64,000 bases of DNA, taken from positions 1,984,001 through 2,048,000 of the forward strand of contig NZ_CP037933.1 in assembly GCF_004355225.1 (NCBI RefSeq), read 5' to 3'. Both the position numbers and the translations under genes were made by a program. Below the pieces are notes generated by a model. That model was not told the origin of the DNA. It saw only the letters and a list, made by a program, of their open reading frames with translations, and did not search any database. Below, piece by piece: positions 8,179-15,954 of this stretch; position 1 is the stretch's first letter; each line of letters begins with the position of its first letter. The DNA is from Flavobacterium nackdongense. Lineage in GTDB: Bacteria; Bacteroidota; Bacteroidia; Flavobacteriales; Flavobacteriaceae.

Positions 8179-9411
8179 ATGGCAAAACCAAAATTAGAAT
8201 GTTCGTTTTGTGGTAGAAAAAAACCGGAAACCAATTTATTGATTGCCGGAATCGATGCACACATTTGTGATAAATGCATCGAGCAAGCCCACGGAATCGT
8301 ATTAGAAGAATTAAAATCAAGCGGTAAAAATCATTTGCCAACGGACTTGGTATTGAGAAAACCCAAAGAAATCAGAGCGTTCTTGGATCAATATGTGATT
8401 GGTCAAGACCAAACTAAAAAAGTGATGGCTGTGGCAGTTTACAATCACTACAAACGTTTGATGCAACAAGAATTGCACGACGAAGTGGAGATTGAAAAAA
8501 GCAACATCATTATGGTGGGTCAAACCGGAACTGGGAAAACATTGGTAGCGAAAACCATTGCAAAAATGTTGGACGTCCCTTTGGCCATTGTCGATGCGAC
8601 TGTGTTGACCGAAGCGGGTTATGTGGGAGAGGATGTCGAAAGTATTTTGACGCGTCTTTTGCAAGCCGCCGATTATGATGTGGCTAAAGCCGAAAGAGGT
8701 ATCGTTTTTATTGACGAAATTGATAAAATTGCCCGCAAAAGTGACAATCCATCCATCACACGTGATGTTTCTGGCGAAGGGGTGCAACAAGCATTGTTGA
8801 AATTATTAGAAGGAACGGTGGTGAATGTGCCGCCAAAAGGAGGAAGAAAACATCCAGACCAAAAATTTGTTGAGGTCAACACTCAAAATATCTTGTTTAT
8901 TGCTGGTGGTGCTTTCGACGGAGTGGAGCGAATCATTTCTAAACGATTGAATCGTCAAGCCGTTGGTTATTCAACTTCCAAAAATGTAGACAATATCGAC
9001 AAAGACAATTTGTTGCAATACATTATCCCGAAAGACATCAAAGATTTTGGATTAATTCCAGAAATCATTGGTCGTTTGCCGGTGTTGACGCATATGGATC
9101 CTTTGGACAGAGCTACTTTGAGAGCGATTTTGACTCAACCCAAAAATGCGTTAATCAAGCAATATCAAAAATTGTTTTTGATGGACGAGGTAGAATTCAC
9201 TATCACAGACGAAGCCTTGGATTTTATTGTTGAAAAAGCCTTAGAATATAAACTCGGAGCCCGTGGATTGCGTTCGTTATGCGAAGCCATCCTAACCGAT
9301 GCGATGTATGAATTACCAAGTTCCGATGATAAAATATTAGAAATCGACGTGGATTACGCCAAAGAAACCTTGAATAGAAACTTATTGAAACGATTGGAAA
9401 TCGCTTCGTAA
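8179..9411 (+). CDS. clpX: ATP-dependent Clp protease ATPase subunit ClpX
   Basis: AAA+ unfoldase that feeds substrates to ClpP. The N-terminal zinc-binding domain has Cys8, Cys11, Cys30 and Cys33. The Walker A motif GQTGTGKT is near residue 114, Walker B VFIDEID near 178, and the sensor/arginine region [10 protein letters not shown] near 295. At 410 aa it has the normal length. The start is fixed by the conserved [15 protein letters not shown] opening. It lies directly downstream of clpP, and the 5' leader is a repeat that may form a stem-loop. A terminator follows at 9422. Confidence 0.97.
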   Translation: MAKPKLECSFCGRKKPETNLLIAGIDAHICDKCIEQAHGIVLEELKSSGKNHLPTDLVLRKPKEIRAFLDQYVIGQDQTKKVMAVAVYNHYKRLMQQELHDEVEIEKSNIIMVGQTGTGKTLVAKTIAKMLDVPLAIVDATVLTEAGYVGEDVESILTRLLQAADYDVAKAERGIVFIDEIDKIARKSDNPSITRDVSGEGVQQALLKLLEGTVVNVPPKGGRKHPDQKFVEVNTQNILFIAGGAFDGVERIISKRLNRQAVGYSTSKNVDNIDKDNLLQYIIPKDIKDFGLIPEIIGRLPVLTHMDPLDRATLRAILTQPKNALIKQYQKLFLMDEVEFTITDEALDFIVEKALEYKLGARGLRSLCEAILTDAMYELPSSDDKILEIDVDYAKETLNRNLLKRLEIAS

Positions 9412-9421
9412 TTCATTTGAG

Positions 9422-9460
9422 AGATTTGACAACTTTCAAAAAGTGGTCAAATCTTTTTAT
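9422..9460 (+). terminator. Terminator after clpX
   Basis: AGATTTGAC (9422-9430) pairs with GTCAAATCT (9445-9453), followed by TTTTATTT. A second hairpin, AAAGCTCAAAAAC with GTTTTTGGGCTTT at 9485-9515, lies just downstream and may serve the same or the opposite direction. Confidence 0.75.
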
Positions 9461-9484
9461 TTCAAACTCATTAACAAGCAAAAT

Positions 9485-9515
9485 AAAGCTCAAAAACGGA
9501 TGTTTTTGGGCTTTA
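9485..9515. terminator. Second hairpin downstream of clpX, possibly bidirectional
   Basis: A 13-pair stem (one G-T wobble) with a four-base loop lies between the convergent clpX and HigA-like genes. The minus-strand gene ends at 9704. The stretch 9516-9703 holds nothing else I can identify. Confidence 0.5.
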
Positions 9516-9703
9516 TTTGTTTAGAATGGGAGCTTTAAAAAATTAAAACCTGTTTTTGATGATATAAAAAAGAATTTCAATTCCAATTATTGCCAAAGCG
9601 TCTCTTTGTTGCAAATGGTAATTTAGTACGCATTACATACCCAATTGACTTGTACATAGTTCAGATCATTAATGTTTGTTGAGTAGGACTTGTGCGAGGT
9701 TTT

Positions 9704-10006
9704 TTACAATGTTATGGATAAGTTTAATCTTCCACCTAGTCCAACTTCTATTATTCTTTGTAAAGTTGAAATTCTTACATCTTTTACGTTATTTTCAACT
9801 TTTGAAATATAAGATTTGTTAGTGCCACATTTAACTGCAAGTTGTTCTTGGGTCAAACCTTTTTCAATTCTTGCGTCGTGAACTAAAGCCCCAAATTTAA
9901 AGTTTTCGTAGCCTTCTTCAAATTCCGTTCTCTCAATAGTTCCTATTGCTCCAAATTGTTCATTAATAATTTGAGAAAGTGTTTTTGTGTCCTTATTTGT
10001 TTTCAT
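9704..10006 (-). CDS. HigA-like antitoxin, helix-turn-helix XRE family
   Basis: DNA-binding antitoxin of 100 aa. The C-terminal two thirds is a clear HTH_3 domain: ARIEKGLTQEQLAVKCGTNK then SYISKVENNVKDVRISTLQ. The N-terminal ~35 residues are charged and probably contact the toxin. The start overlaps the end of the toxin gene by 14 nt (9993-10006), the coupled toxin-first order typical of HigBA-type modules. It is expected to repress the shared promoter at 10345-10374. Naming as HigA is by family resemblance, not proven activity. Confidence 0.85.
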   Translation of the reverse strand: MKTNKDTKTLSQIINEQFGAIGTIERTEFEEGYENFKFGALVHDARIEKGLTQEQLAVKCGTNKSYISKVENNVKDVRISTLQRIIEVGLGGRLNLSITL

Positions 10007-10340
10007 AATATTCAGTTTTAATTATTAATGCTTTCACAATTTCCTTTTTTGGTGTTTTTTGTGTCTTTTTCTGAAATCCATTCGCTAATACAATTAATTT
10101 TCCTTCGTCGAAAAAGCTAAAAACTCTAAAAATATCACTTCCTTGTTGAACTCTAACTTCATAAAGTCCGTCGGTTTCTTCAATATGCTTTAAATACGTT
10201 TCTGGAACTTGTTGAATTTCTTCAATTAATTTTAAAGTCCAAGCAATTTTCGCTTTCACTTTTGGATTTTGCTTTTCAAGAAAATCCTCAAAATATGATT
10301 TATACGAAATAACTGTTCTATAAGTAATTCTGTTTTCCAT
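9993..10340 (-). CDS. HigB-like toxin, RelE/ParE superfamily (Gp49-type)
   Basis: Putative mRNA-cleaving toxin of 115 aa, first gene of a toxin-antitoxin pair. The segment GLYEVRVQQGSDIFRVFSFF, then DEGKLIVLANGFQKKTQKTP, is the classic core of the phage-derived Gp49-like/HigB group, including the conserved FQKKTQKTP helix start. The start codon lies only 4 nt past the -7 box of a good promoter, so the mRNA may be leaderless. It is co-directional with the antitoxin and probably autoregulated. Confidence 0.87.
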   Translation of the reverse strand: MENRITYRTVISYKSYFEDFLEKQNPKVKAKIAWTLKLIEEIQQVPETYLKHIEETDGLYEVRVQQGSDIFRVFSFFDEGKLIVLANGFQKKTQKTPKKEIVKALIIKTEYYENK

Positions 10341-10344
10341 TATG

Positions 10345-10374
10345 CAAATTTACATAAGTAGTCTTAATGGGCAA
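10345..10374 (-). promoter_or_regulatory. Promoter of the HigBA-like module
   Basis: On the minus strand, TTG (10374-10372), a 19-nt spacer and TAAATTTG (10352-10345) match the Bacteroidota consensus exactly. The toxin ATG at 10340 comes after only four bases (CATA), which places the expected transcription start at or next to the start codon. Confidence 0.7.
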
Positions 10375-10548
10375 CTTTTTTAATGCAAAATTTTTGTAAT
10401 GCAATCGATTTGGTTTAATTTTACTTTATTTATGAGTTCGCATCAAGAAATCCAATCTTGCTTTCCTTCTCCCAAAAAAACCTTCAATATCCTTTTTTAT
10501 AACCAATAGATTGTCGATTTTTGCTCCGCTTAAATTAAATCAATACAA

Positions 10549-11784
10549 ATGGCAATAGTAGATAAAGAGATTATTTTATTAAAAGTTTCTGGTCAGGACA
10601 AACCTGGGGTAACTGCGGGTTTAACCGCTATTTTGGCGACTTATGGCGCAACCATTTTAGATATTGGACAAGCCGATATTCACGATACGCTTTCCCTAGG
10701 AATTTTATTTGAAGTAAAAGCAGGTTCGGGTTCGGGCAGCGTTTTAAAGGATTTACTATTCAAAGGATATGAATTGGGAATTAAGGTGAAATTTATTCCG
10801 ATTTCGATTCCAGACTACGAAATTTGGGTCAAAGGCCAAAGCAAACAACGCTACATCATCAATGTTTTGGGCGAAAAGTTGACTGCTGTGCAATTGGCCG
10901 CCGTGACCAAAATTATGTCGGATCAAAATTTAAATATTGACTCTATTATCCGATTAACGGGCAGAACCTCGGTGGTTGATATAGAAGAGTATCCTCGTTC
11001 TTGTGTGCAATTATCGGTGACAGGAACCATCGTGAACAAGGCGGCGATGACTGCGCGTTTTATGGAAGTTTCTGGTGAATTGAATGTTGATATTTCATTC
11101 CAAGAAGACAATATGTACCGAAGAAACCGCCGTTTGGTGTGTTTTGATATGGATTCAACTTTAATACAAACCGAAGTAATCGATGAATTAGCCGAATTAG
11201 CAGGAGTTGGTGAACAAGTGAGAGCCATCACCGAATCGGCAATGAATGGTGAAATCGATTTTAGCGAAAGTTTCAAAAAACGTATGGCATTGCTAGAAGG
11301 TTTGAGCGAAGATGTTTTGCATAATGTAGCCATCAATTTGCCGATTACCAAAGGCGCACACCGCTTGATGAAAGCCTTGAAATATTACGGTTATAAAACC
11401 GCTATTCTCTCTGGAGGATTCACTTATTTTGGTGATTATTTGCAAAAGGAATTGGGAATAGATTATGTGTACGCCAATCAATTGGAAATTAAAGACGGTA
11501 AACTAACCGGAAAATATTTGGGTGAAATTGTGGATGGAGCGAAGAAAGCTGAATATCTGCGAGCTATTGCCGAAAGAGAAGGGATTCACATCAATCAAAC
11601 CATTGCTGTTGGTGATGGTGCGAATGATTTGCCCATGTTGAATTTAGCTGGTTTAGGAATTGCTTTTCACGCTAAGCCAAAAGTGAAAGAAAGTGCTTCG
11701 ACTTCAATTTCAAGTCTTGGTCTTGACGGAGTTTTATATTTATTAGGTTACCACGACCGACATATTGATATGATGCAGGAGTAA
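10549..11784 (+). CDS. serB: Phosphoserine phosphatase with N-terminal ACT domains
   Basis: Hydrolyses O-phosphoserine to serine, the final step of serine synthesis. The N-terminal half (about 1-185) carries two ACT-like regions (LLKVSGQDKPGVTAGLTAIL is the first). The C-terminal half is a HAD phosphatase with the nucleophile motif DMDSTL near residue 200, the SGGF motif II near 288 and GDGANDLPML motif IV near 360. At 411 aa it matches the long ACT-containing SerB form. It stands alone between TA modules with no obvious operon partners. The start is preceded by an A-rich leader. Confidence 0.94.
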   Translation: MAIVDKEIILLKVSGQDKPGVTAGLTAILATYGATILDIGQADIHDTLSLGILFEVKAGSGSGSVLKDLLFKGYELGIKVKFIPISIPDYEIWVKGQSKQRYIINVLGEKLTAVQLAAVTKIMSDQNLNIDSIIRLTGRTSVVDIEEYPRSCVQLSVTGTIVNKAAMTARFMEVSGELNVDISFQEDNMYRRNRRLVCFDMDSTLIQTEVIDELAELAGVGEQVRAITESAMNGEIDFSESFKKRMALLEGLSEDVLHNVAINLPITKGAHRLMKALKYYGYKTAILSGGFTYFGDYLQKELGIDYVYANQLEIKDGKLTGKYLGEIVDGAKKAEYLRAIAEREGIHINQTIAVGDGANDLPMLNLAGLGIAFHAKPKVKESASTSISSLGLDGVLYLLGYHDRHIDMMQE

Positions 11785-11890
11785 ATGCCTATCGTGTTAA
11801 ATAGTTTTTGAATCTGTCTTTTATTTGAATTGAAAAAGTCTTCGGTTTTTCACTTACTATTTAATTTATCTTTGTTTTGGAAAACAATTT

Positions 11891-12140
11891 ATGCAAATGA
11901 AATTCACTCAATGTTTTTTGTTTACACGTGAAAGAGACGATAGAAAAGATATTAAATTAGAATGAATGGAGTTTGTTTTTAAGCATCCCGTTTTTGAAGT
12001 CATACAATGCGATGGATGAAGATGGAAGAATTAGAAGATGGGCTTATATTGAAGAAGTTAATAAATATTTGAGAATTATTATTTTAGAAGACAGTTTAAC
12101 AATTCACAACGCTTTTTTTAACAGAAGCTTTAAACCTTAG
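11891..12140 (+). pseudogene. Decayed small gene upstream of the DUF2283 gene
   Basis: One frame reads MQMKFTQCFLFTRERDDRKD and on to KLE, hits TGA at 11963-11965, then continues MEFVFKHPVFEVIQ in the same frame. After a frame change of one base the next frame from 12012 reads MDEDGRIRRWAYIEEVNKY, then LRIIILEDSLTIHNAFFNRS and FKP to a stop at 12140. Together the pieces look like one ~80-aa protein with one nonsense (probably TGG to TGA) and one frameshift. It ends 5 bp before the DUF2283 start, so the two were probably a gene pair. A 42-aa product from 12012 is possible. The reconstruction is inference. Confidence 0.55.
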
Positions 12141-12145
12141 GAATT

Positions 12146-12352
12146 ATGAGAGTTGCTTATTTTGACGATACTGACACCCTTTTGGTTTATTTTATTGACC
12201 ATAAAATAGTAGAGACCAAAGACCTCAACGAAAACACTATTATTGAACTAGATGAAAACGGCAACATTGTTTCTATGACTATTGCACATGCGAAACAACA
12301 AACCGAAGTTTCTTCGTTTTCTTTTAACCAACTGCCTAAAATGGCGGTATAA
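12146..12352 (+). CDS. DUF2283-domain protein
   Basis: Small cytoplasmic protein of 68 aa. The pattern DDTDTLLVYFIDHKIVETKD followed by ELDENGNIVSMTI is the DUF2283 signature, seen widely in bacteria beside small partner genes. Its function is unknown and the family is sometimes discussed as part of TA-like pairs, which I cannot confirm. Its partner immediately upstream is broken (11891-12140). A terminator follows within 20 bp. Confidence 0.8.
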   Translation: MRVAYFDDTDTLLVYFIDHKIVETKDLNENTIIELDENGNIVSMTIAHAKQQTEVSSFSFNQLPKMAV

Positions 12353-12372
12353 ACATGCTGTTCTTTATACAA

Positions 12373-12398
12373 AAACCCAGCAATTTGCTGGGTTTTTT
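12373..12398 (+). terminator. Terminator after the DUF2283 gene
   Basis: AACCCAGCAA-TT-TGCTGGGTT followed by TTTTG forms a compact GC-rich hairpin with a T-tract. Confidence 0.85.
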
Positions 12399-12412
12399 GT
12401 GTTTACTTTGTT

Positions 12413-12493
12413 GCTGCGAGGTCAGGAGACCATCGCAGAGCAATCCCGAGTTCTAAGTACGTTTTTTTATGGAAGACTTCGGTGAGCGGGGAT
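12413..12493. repeat. Direct repeat copy 1 flanking the TA module
   Basis: About 81 bp beginning GCTGCGAGGTCAGGAGACC and ending GAGCGGGGAT. The copy at 13176-13257 differs by three substitutions and one T in a T-run. The first 25 bases fold: CTGCGAGGTC pairs with GACC-A-TCGCAG around AGGA. Confidence 0.9.
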
Positions 12494-12525
12494 TTTTTTT
12501 AAAATAGAAAACCACAACTTTTGTT

Positions 12526-12559
12526 TATCTTTGTGCAATAGAATAAGTGTACACACTTA
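12526..12559 (+). promoter_or_regulatory. Promoter -7 box and candidate operator of the second TA module
   Basis: TATCTTTG (12526-12533) fits TAnnTTTG. Eleven bases downstream, TAAGTGT-AC-ACACTTA (12544-12559) is a perfect 7-bp inverted repeat placed between the expected transcription start and the antitoxin ATG at 12571, a position suited to autorepression. No clear -33 TTG is seen. Confidence 0.5.
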
Positions 12560-12570
12560 AATTATAAATT

Positions 12571-12780
12571 ATGAAAGTATTAGTAGACATCCCAGATAAT
12601 AAAGCCAATTTTGGTTTAGAAGTATTGCGTAGCCTAGTTTTTGTAAAAAAAGCCAATCCAATTTCCGGAGAAAAAGCACTGCTTATGGAAGAGCTAAAAG
12701 AAGCTGTAGAAGAGCTTAATTTAATTAAGTCCGGAAAATTAAAAGGAATCCCCGCTAAAGATTTGTTGAATGAGCTATAA
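12571..12780 (+). CDS. Antitoxin partner of the RelE/ParE-like toxin
   Basis: A 69-aa protein: a short N-terminal beta-like segment (MKVLVDIPDNKANFGLEVLR), then two helices rich in Lys/Glu (LLMEELKEAVEELNLIKSGK) and the tail GIPAKDLLNEL. I infer antitoxin function from its size, its charge, and its 11-nt overlap with a RelE/ParE-type toxin gene downstream. The family is not one I can name with certainty. It lies between two direct repeats and after a candidate operator. Confidence 0.75.
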   Translation: MKVLVDIPDNKANFGLEVLRSLVFVKKANPISGEKALLMEELKEAVEELNLIKSGKLKGIPAKDLLNEL

Positions 12781-13105
12781 TATTATTGCCGTTCCTACTT
12801 TTAAAAAGGAATTAAAGCGACTGGCTAAAAAATTCCCTTCCCTGAAAAACGATTTTTCCGAGTTTTTGGAAAGTCTGGAAAACAATCCATCTCAAGGAAC
12901 TTCTTTAGGCAAGAACTGCTACAAAATACGCCTAGCCATTACCTCAAAAGGAAAAGGTAAAAGCGGTGGAGCAAGAGTAATTACGCATATTGTCATCTCT
13001 AAAGAAACTGTTTATTTACTCTCTATTTACGATAAAAGCGACCAAGAATCACTCTCGCAAAAAGAACTCGACGAATTACTAAAATATATTTCTGAAGATG
13101 AATAA
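12770..13105 (+). CDS. RelE/ParE-family toxin
   Basis: Putative toxin of 111 aa. The N terminus NIIAVPTFKKELKRLAKKFP is the typical first strand-helix of RelE/ParE folds. SLGKNCYKIRLAITSKGKGK, then SGGARVITHIVISKETVYLL and SIYDKSD, form the conserved beta core of the group with a C-terminal helix (KELDELLKYI). It overlaps the antitoxin gene and is followed by a terminator. Ribosome-dependent mRNA cleavage is the usual activity of relatives, but the catalytic residues are not diagnostic here. Confidence 0.82.
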   Translation: MSYNIIAVPTFKKELKRLAKKFPSLKNDFSEFLESLENNPSQGTSLGKNCYKIRLAITSKGKGKSGGARVITHIVISKETVYLLSIYDKSDQESLSQKELDELLKYISEDE

Positions 13106-13112
13106 AACTAAA

Positions 13113-13143
13113 CAAAACCTCGCAAATTACGAGGTTTTGTTTT
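13113..13143 (+). terminator. Terminator after the second TA module
   Basis: CAAAACCTCG (13113-13122) pairs with CGAGGTTTTG (13130-13139) around a seven-base loop, followed by TTTTG. Confidence 0.8.
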
Positions 13144-13175
13144 GTCTTGACTTATTTTACTTGCTCTCGTTAGTG

Positions 13176-13257
13176 GCTGCGAGGTCAGGAGACCATCACA
13201 GAGCAATCCCGAGTTCTAAGAACGTTTTTTTTATGGAAGACTTCGGAGAGCGGGGAT
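13176..13257. repeat. Direct repeat copy 2 flanking the TA module
   Basis: Near-identical to 12413-12493 and in the same orientation. Differences are CATCACAG for CATCGCAG, TAAGAACG for TAAGTACG, one extra T, and CGGAGAG for CGGTGAG. The two copies bracket 12494-13175, which contains exactly the promoter, antitoxin, toxin and terminator. Confidence 0.9.
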
Positions 13258-13276
13258 AATAATCTTAATATTTAAT

Positions 13277-13486
13277 TTAATTCAATTTTATAGATTTAAT
13301 AATTGAAACTAATGATGCCAAAAGTAGCATTATTATTATTGTCCAATTTTTAAAAAAAATCATAAATTTAAAGTCTTTATTTGATTTTTTTTCTTTTGGT
13401 TCATTCTGCCACCATTTATGAATTTTATAGTAAATATATGCTCCCAGCAGATAGAGAAAGCTATGTAACAAATATTTATTTTCCAT
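13277..13486 (-). CDS. Small hypothetical membrane protein
   Basis: Unrecognised 69-aa frame with two hydrophobic stretches, residues 6-20 (LLHSFLYLLGAYIYY) and 48-65 (WTIIIMLLLASLVSIIKS), joined by a charged loop (NEPKEKKSNKDF). The start MENKYLL is plausible. It is very AT-rich and I know no family, so it could be spurious. It lies in the accessory pocket next to the second direct repeat. Confidence 0.4.
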   Translation of the reverse strand: MENKYLLHSFLYLLGAYIYYKIHKWWQNEPKEKKSNKDFKFMIFFKNWTIIIMLLLASLVSIIKSIKLN

Positions 13487-13555
13487 CTTTTTTCTTCACT
13501 TTTATCGCATTACCAACTATCTTCCCTTTTGCAATAGTAGTTGCTTTCATAATAT

Positions 13556-13590
13556 CCCCCTGCTGGCGCAAGCGTCACGCTTGTGTATCA
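13556..13590. repeat. GC-rich palindromic element
   Basis: CAAGCGT-C-ACGCTTG (13569-13583) sits in the segment CCCCCTGCTGGCGCAAGCG and is far more GC-rich than its surroundings. On the minus strand a 24-codon frame (13576-13502 region) opens after it, but coding evidence is absent. Confidence 0.45.
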
Positions 13591-13616
13591 ATCTAACAAA
13601 ATTTTAAACCCAACCT

Positions 13617-15740
13617 CTAATAATCAAAATACCAATTAAACACATCCGAACGAATGCCTAATGAAAACCAAGTGGTGCTTTCGCTGAAAACTGTTGCAGT
13701 GTTTTGATTTGGGTTAAAGTTTCTATAAATAAAACTACCAAAAAGTTTCATATTGGTCATTGGGTTGACCAAATATCCGGCTTGTAAATCGGTGATGAAA
13801 ATGTTGGTTTTGTTTCCTTGTCCTACTTTCACACCCGAATCATAAGGTCTATTGACATCATAATCTTTGTAGATATTTCCTCCGTAATTTTTACTGTCTG
13901 CCATCGTGTCAAAATCCAAGCCTTTGGTGCCAAAAGTGATTTTGGCATCGGCATACAATCGCCCTTTGTGGTAACGCCCAATCAGAAGAAGTTCTTGAAA
14001 ATTACCTCCCCAAGGATGTCCAATATTTTGATTATTATGTCCGTAATTAGTAATCGGCACGCTATGCGAATACACATACGGACGGACGTGATTGTATTCC
14101 AATTGCAACAATAAATTATCGACTTTGAAGGCATTGAAATATTTCACCCCAAGCTGATAGGCAAATTTATTTTTCCAACTGTTTTTTTCGTTCTTTACTT
14201 CGCCAAGCGAAAATTCATCCAAAAGGAACTGCCCATAAAGCGCTACATTATTATTCCATTTGTATTTAGAACTCAAACCCAAAACAGCATTTCCCGTTCG
14301 AGCCGAGGACGTAAACTCGACCGAACGATAAAAAATAATGGGATTCACAAAGTGCATATCAAAACCTCGGTTATTGGTATCGGTCCAAATCACGGATTCG
14401 AAAAGCCCTAGATTCCAGCGATTGGTGATATTCAAACTCAAATAATGATTCGCCATATATTTGGTAGCATACGTCCGTTCGAGTGTGACTTCAGGGCGTA
14501 CATCTTTGAGCCACATATAGGTATTAGTGTATTTTATTTTCCAAAAATTGGTATTGATTTTAAAGTAAGGATACGGACTTGCTCCGTCACTTTCGAAAAT
14601 CGAACGGTAGCCATCGCCAATAAAATTGCGACCATAACCCAATTGCAGATCGATAAATTTCGCTGGGGCAAAAGTCAAATTGGCATCAGCCGAAGGAAAA
14701 TCGTAGGCATCGGTTTTGAAATCTTTGGCAATTCCAATTCCAGGAATAATCGCCGGATTTCCGCCTGCAGGCCTAATTGCTTCAGCATACCGATTGTAAT
14801 AATCAGCAAAACGCCCTTGACTTTCGTATATGGTTGTGGTAAAATTAAGTTGTTTCCCCAATCCCCCACTCAAATTGATGCCTCGAGTATTAACGAAGGT
14901 GTTCACTTGATTCTTGCCCGAAGCTGTACCCAATTGCAAATCGAAAATTGGATTGACGATAAACCAATAGTCTTCGCCTTGAATTTCGACTAAATTTTCA
15001 TTCCACAATTTCCGTCCCCACCAGCTGGTTTTGTTTTTCTTTATCTTTTCGTTTGCTTCGATAAGATTGTAATATTTGGCCACTTCTACATAAGTATACG
15101 GTTTAGAAGCGGTGTGATTATTGGCTCCCACTTGATTCATCGCAGGATCGAAATGCGCATAATAACTGTGGGAAAAGGGCACATTCAAATGACTGTTGAA
15201 TTGCGGATTGTTGAATTTTTTATAGACAATACTATCCAATTCTGTAAGTTGTTTAGGAATTACTTTTGCAGTTTCTGCCAAAGCAATGGCTTCAGAAGCT
15301 TGCTGTTCTTTACTTTTCAAAGGGATAGTTATGGTAATATTGTATTGAGAAAAAGTGGGATTCCCATTGTAGGTGGCAGGTTTAATCTTTGGAAATTTAG
15401 CAAAAACCCTTTTGGCTTCTTTTATCAAAGCGTCATCGACAGCATTGACATAAATAACCTTGAAAACGCCCTCTTTATCTACTTCGAATAGGACTTTTAC
15501 ATTGCCTTTGAAATTATTTTGAACTAAATTTTCAGGAACTACAAAATTTTGAAATATAAAATCTTGCACCTCATTATAAAAACAGTTTTCTAATGCTGCG
15601 GATTGTAAAGATTCACATTTTGGAAAAACAGGAAATTGATTGGCAGAAACCACCGATTGTTTGACACCAATTTTCTCTTCTTGAGCGAAAGTTGCACAGG
15701 TGCAAAACGATAAAACTAAGGCCAACAATCCTTTTTTCAT
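13617..15740 (-). CDS. remB: RemB-like gliding motility outer-membrane protein
   Basis: Large secreted protein of 707 aa. A signal peptide MKKGLLALVLSFCTCATFAQ ends at residue 20. Next comes a TonB-C-like domain (about 75-145, GNVKVLFEVDKEGVFKVI), then a long beta-strand-rich region typical of outer-membrane barrels (e.g. WKIKYTNTYMWLKDVRPEVT) ending in WYFDY, a barrel-type aromatic C terminus. I assign RemB from overall resemblance and from the neighbourhood with sprA, gcvH and deoC, which as I recall matches the F. johnsoniae sprA-remB locus. I chose the ATG at 15740. A longer frame to 15800 adds residues ahead of the signal peptide. Confidence 0.65.
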   Translation of the reverse strand: MKKGLLALVLSFCTCATFAQEEKIGVKQSVVSANQFPVFPKCESLQSAALENCFYNEVQDFIFQNFVVPENLVQNNFKGNVKVLFEVDKEGVFKVIYVNAVDDALIKEAKRVFAKFPKIKPATYNGNPTFSQYNITITIPLKSKEQQASEAIALAETAKVIPKQLTELDSIVYKKFNNPQFNSHLNVPFSHSYYAHFDPAMNQVGANNHTASKPYTYVEVAKYYNLIEANEKIKKNKTSWWGRKLWNENLVEIQGEDYWFIVNPIFDLQLGTASGKNQVNTFVNTRGINLSGGLGKQLNFTTTIYESQGRFADYYNRYAEAIRPAGGNPAIIPGIGIAKDFKTDAYDFPSADANLTFAPAKFIDLQLGYGRNFIGDGYRSIFESDGASPYPYFKINTNFWKIKYTNTYMWLKDVRPEVTLERTYATKYMANHYLSLNITNRWNLGLFESVIWTDTNNRGFDMHFVNPIIFYRSVEFTSSARTGNAVLGLSSKYKWNNNVALYGQFLLDEFSLGEVKNEKNSWKNKFAYQLGVKYFNAFKVDNLLLQLEYNHVRPYVYSHSVPITNYGHNNQNIGHPWGGNFQELLLIGRYHKGRLYADAKITFGTKGLDFDTMADSKNYGGNIYKDYDVNRPYDSGVKVGQGNKTNIFITDLQAGYLVNPMTNMKLFGSFIYRNFNPNQNTATVFSESTTWFSLGIRSDVFNWYFDY

Positions 15741-15954
15741 ATTTTTCAAAATTATTAACTTATTTGACAATACTGGGTTTGTTGCGAAAATTACAACCAT
15801 TTAATAAATAAAAGTACATTATTTTAAACCATTTAGCGCATTAAGAAAATTAAGTTTTGCAGTATATGCTTAATGACAAAAAAGAAGTAAACTTAATGTC
15901 CTTAATGGTTTAAAAAAAATGAATGTTGACAACTTTTCCAGTAGAACTATTTAT

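Noticed and set aside
12282..12485. 67-aa plus-strand frame across the DUF2283 end and the first direct repeat
   Set aside because: It reads through the DUF2283 gene in another frame, a terminator hairpin and a repeat.
13502..13576. A 24-codon frame on the minus strand (MKATTIAKGKIVGNAIKVKK)
   Set aside because: Too short to judge, with no promoter or partner; noted only within the palindromic element entry.
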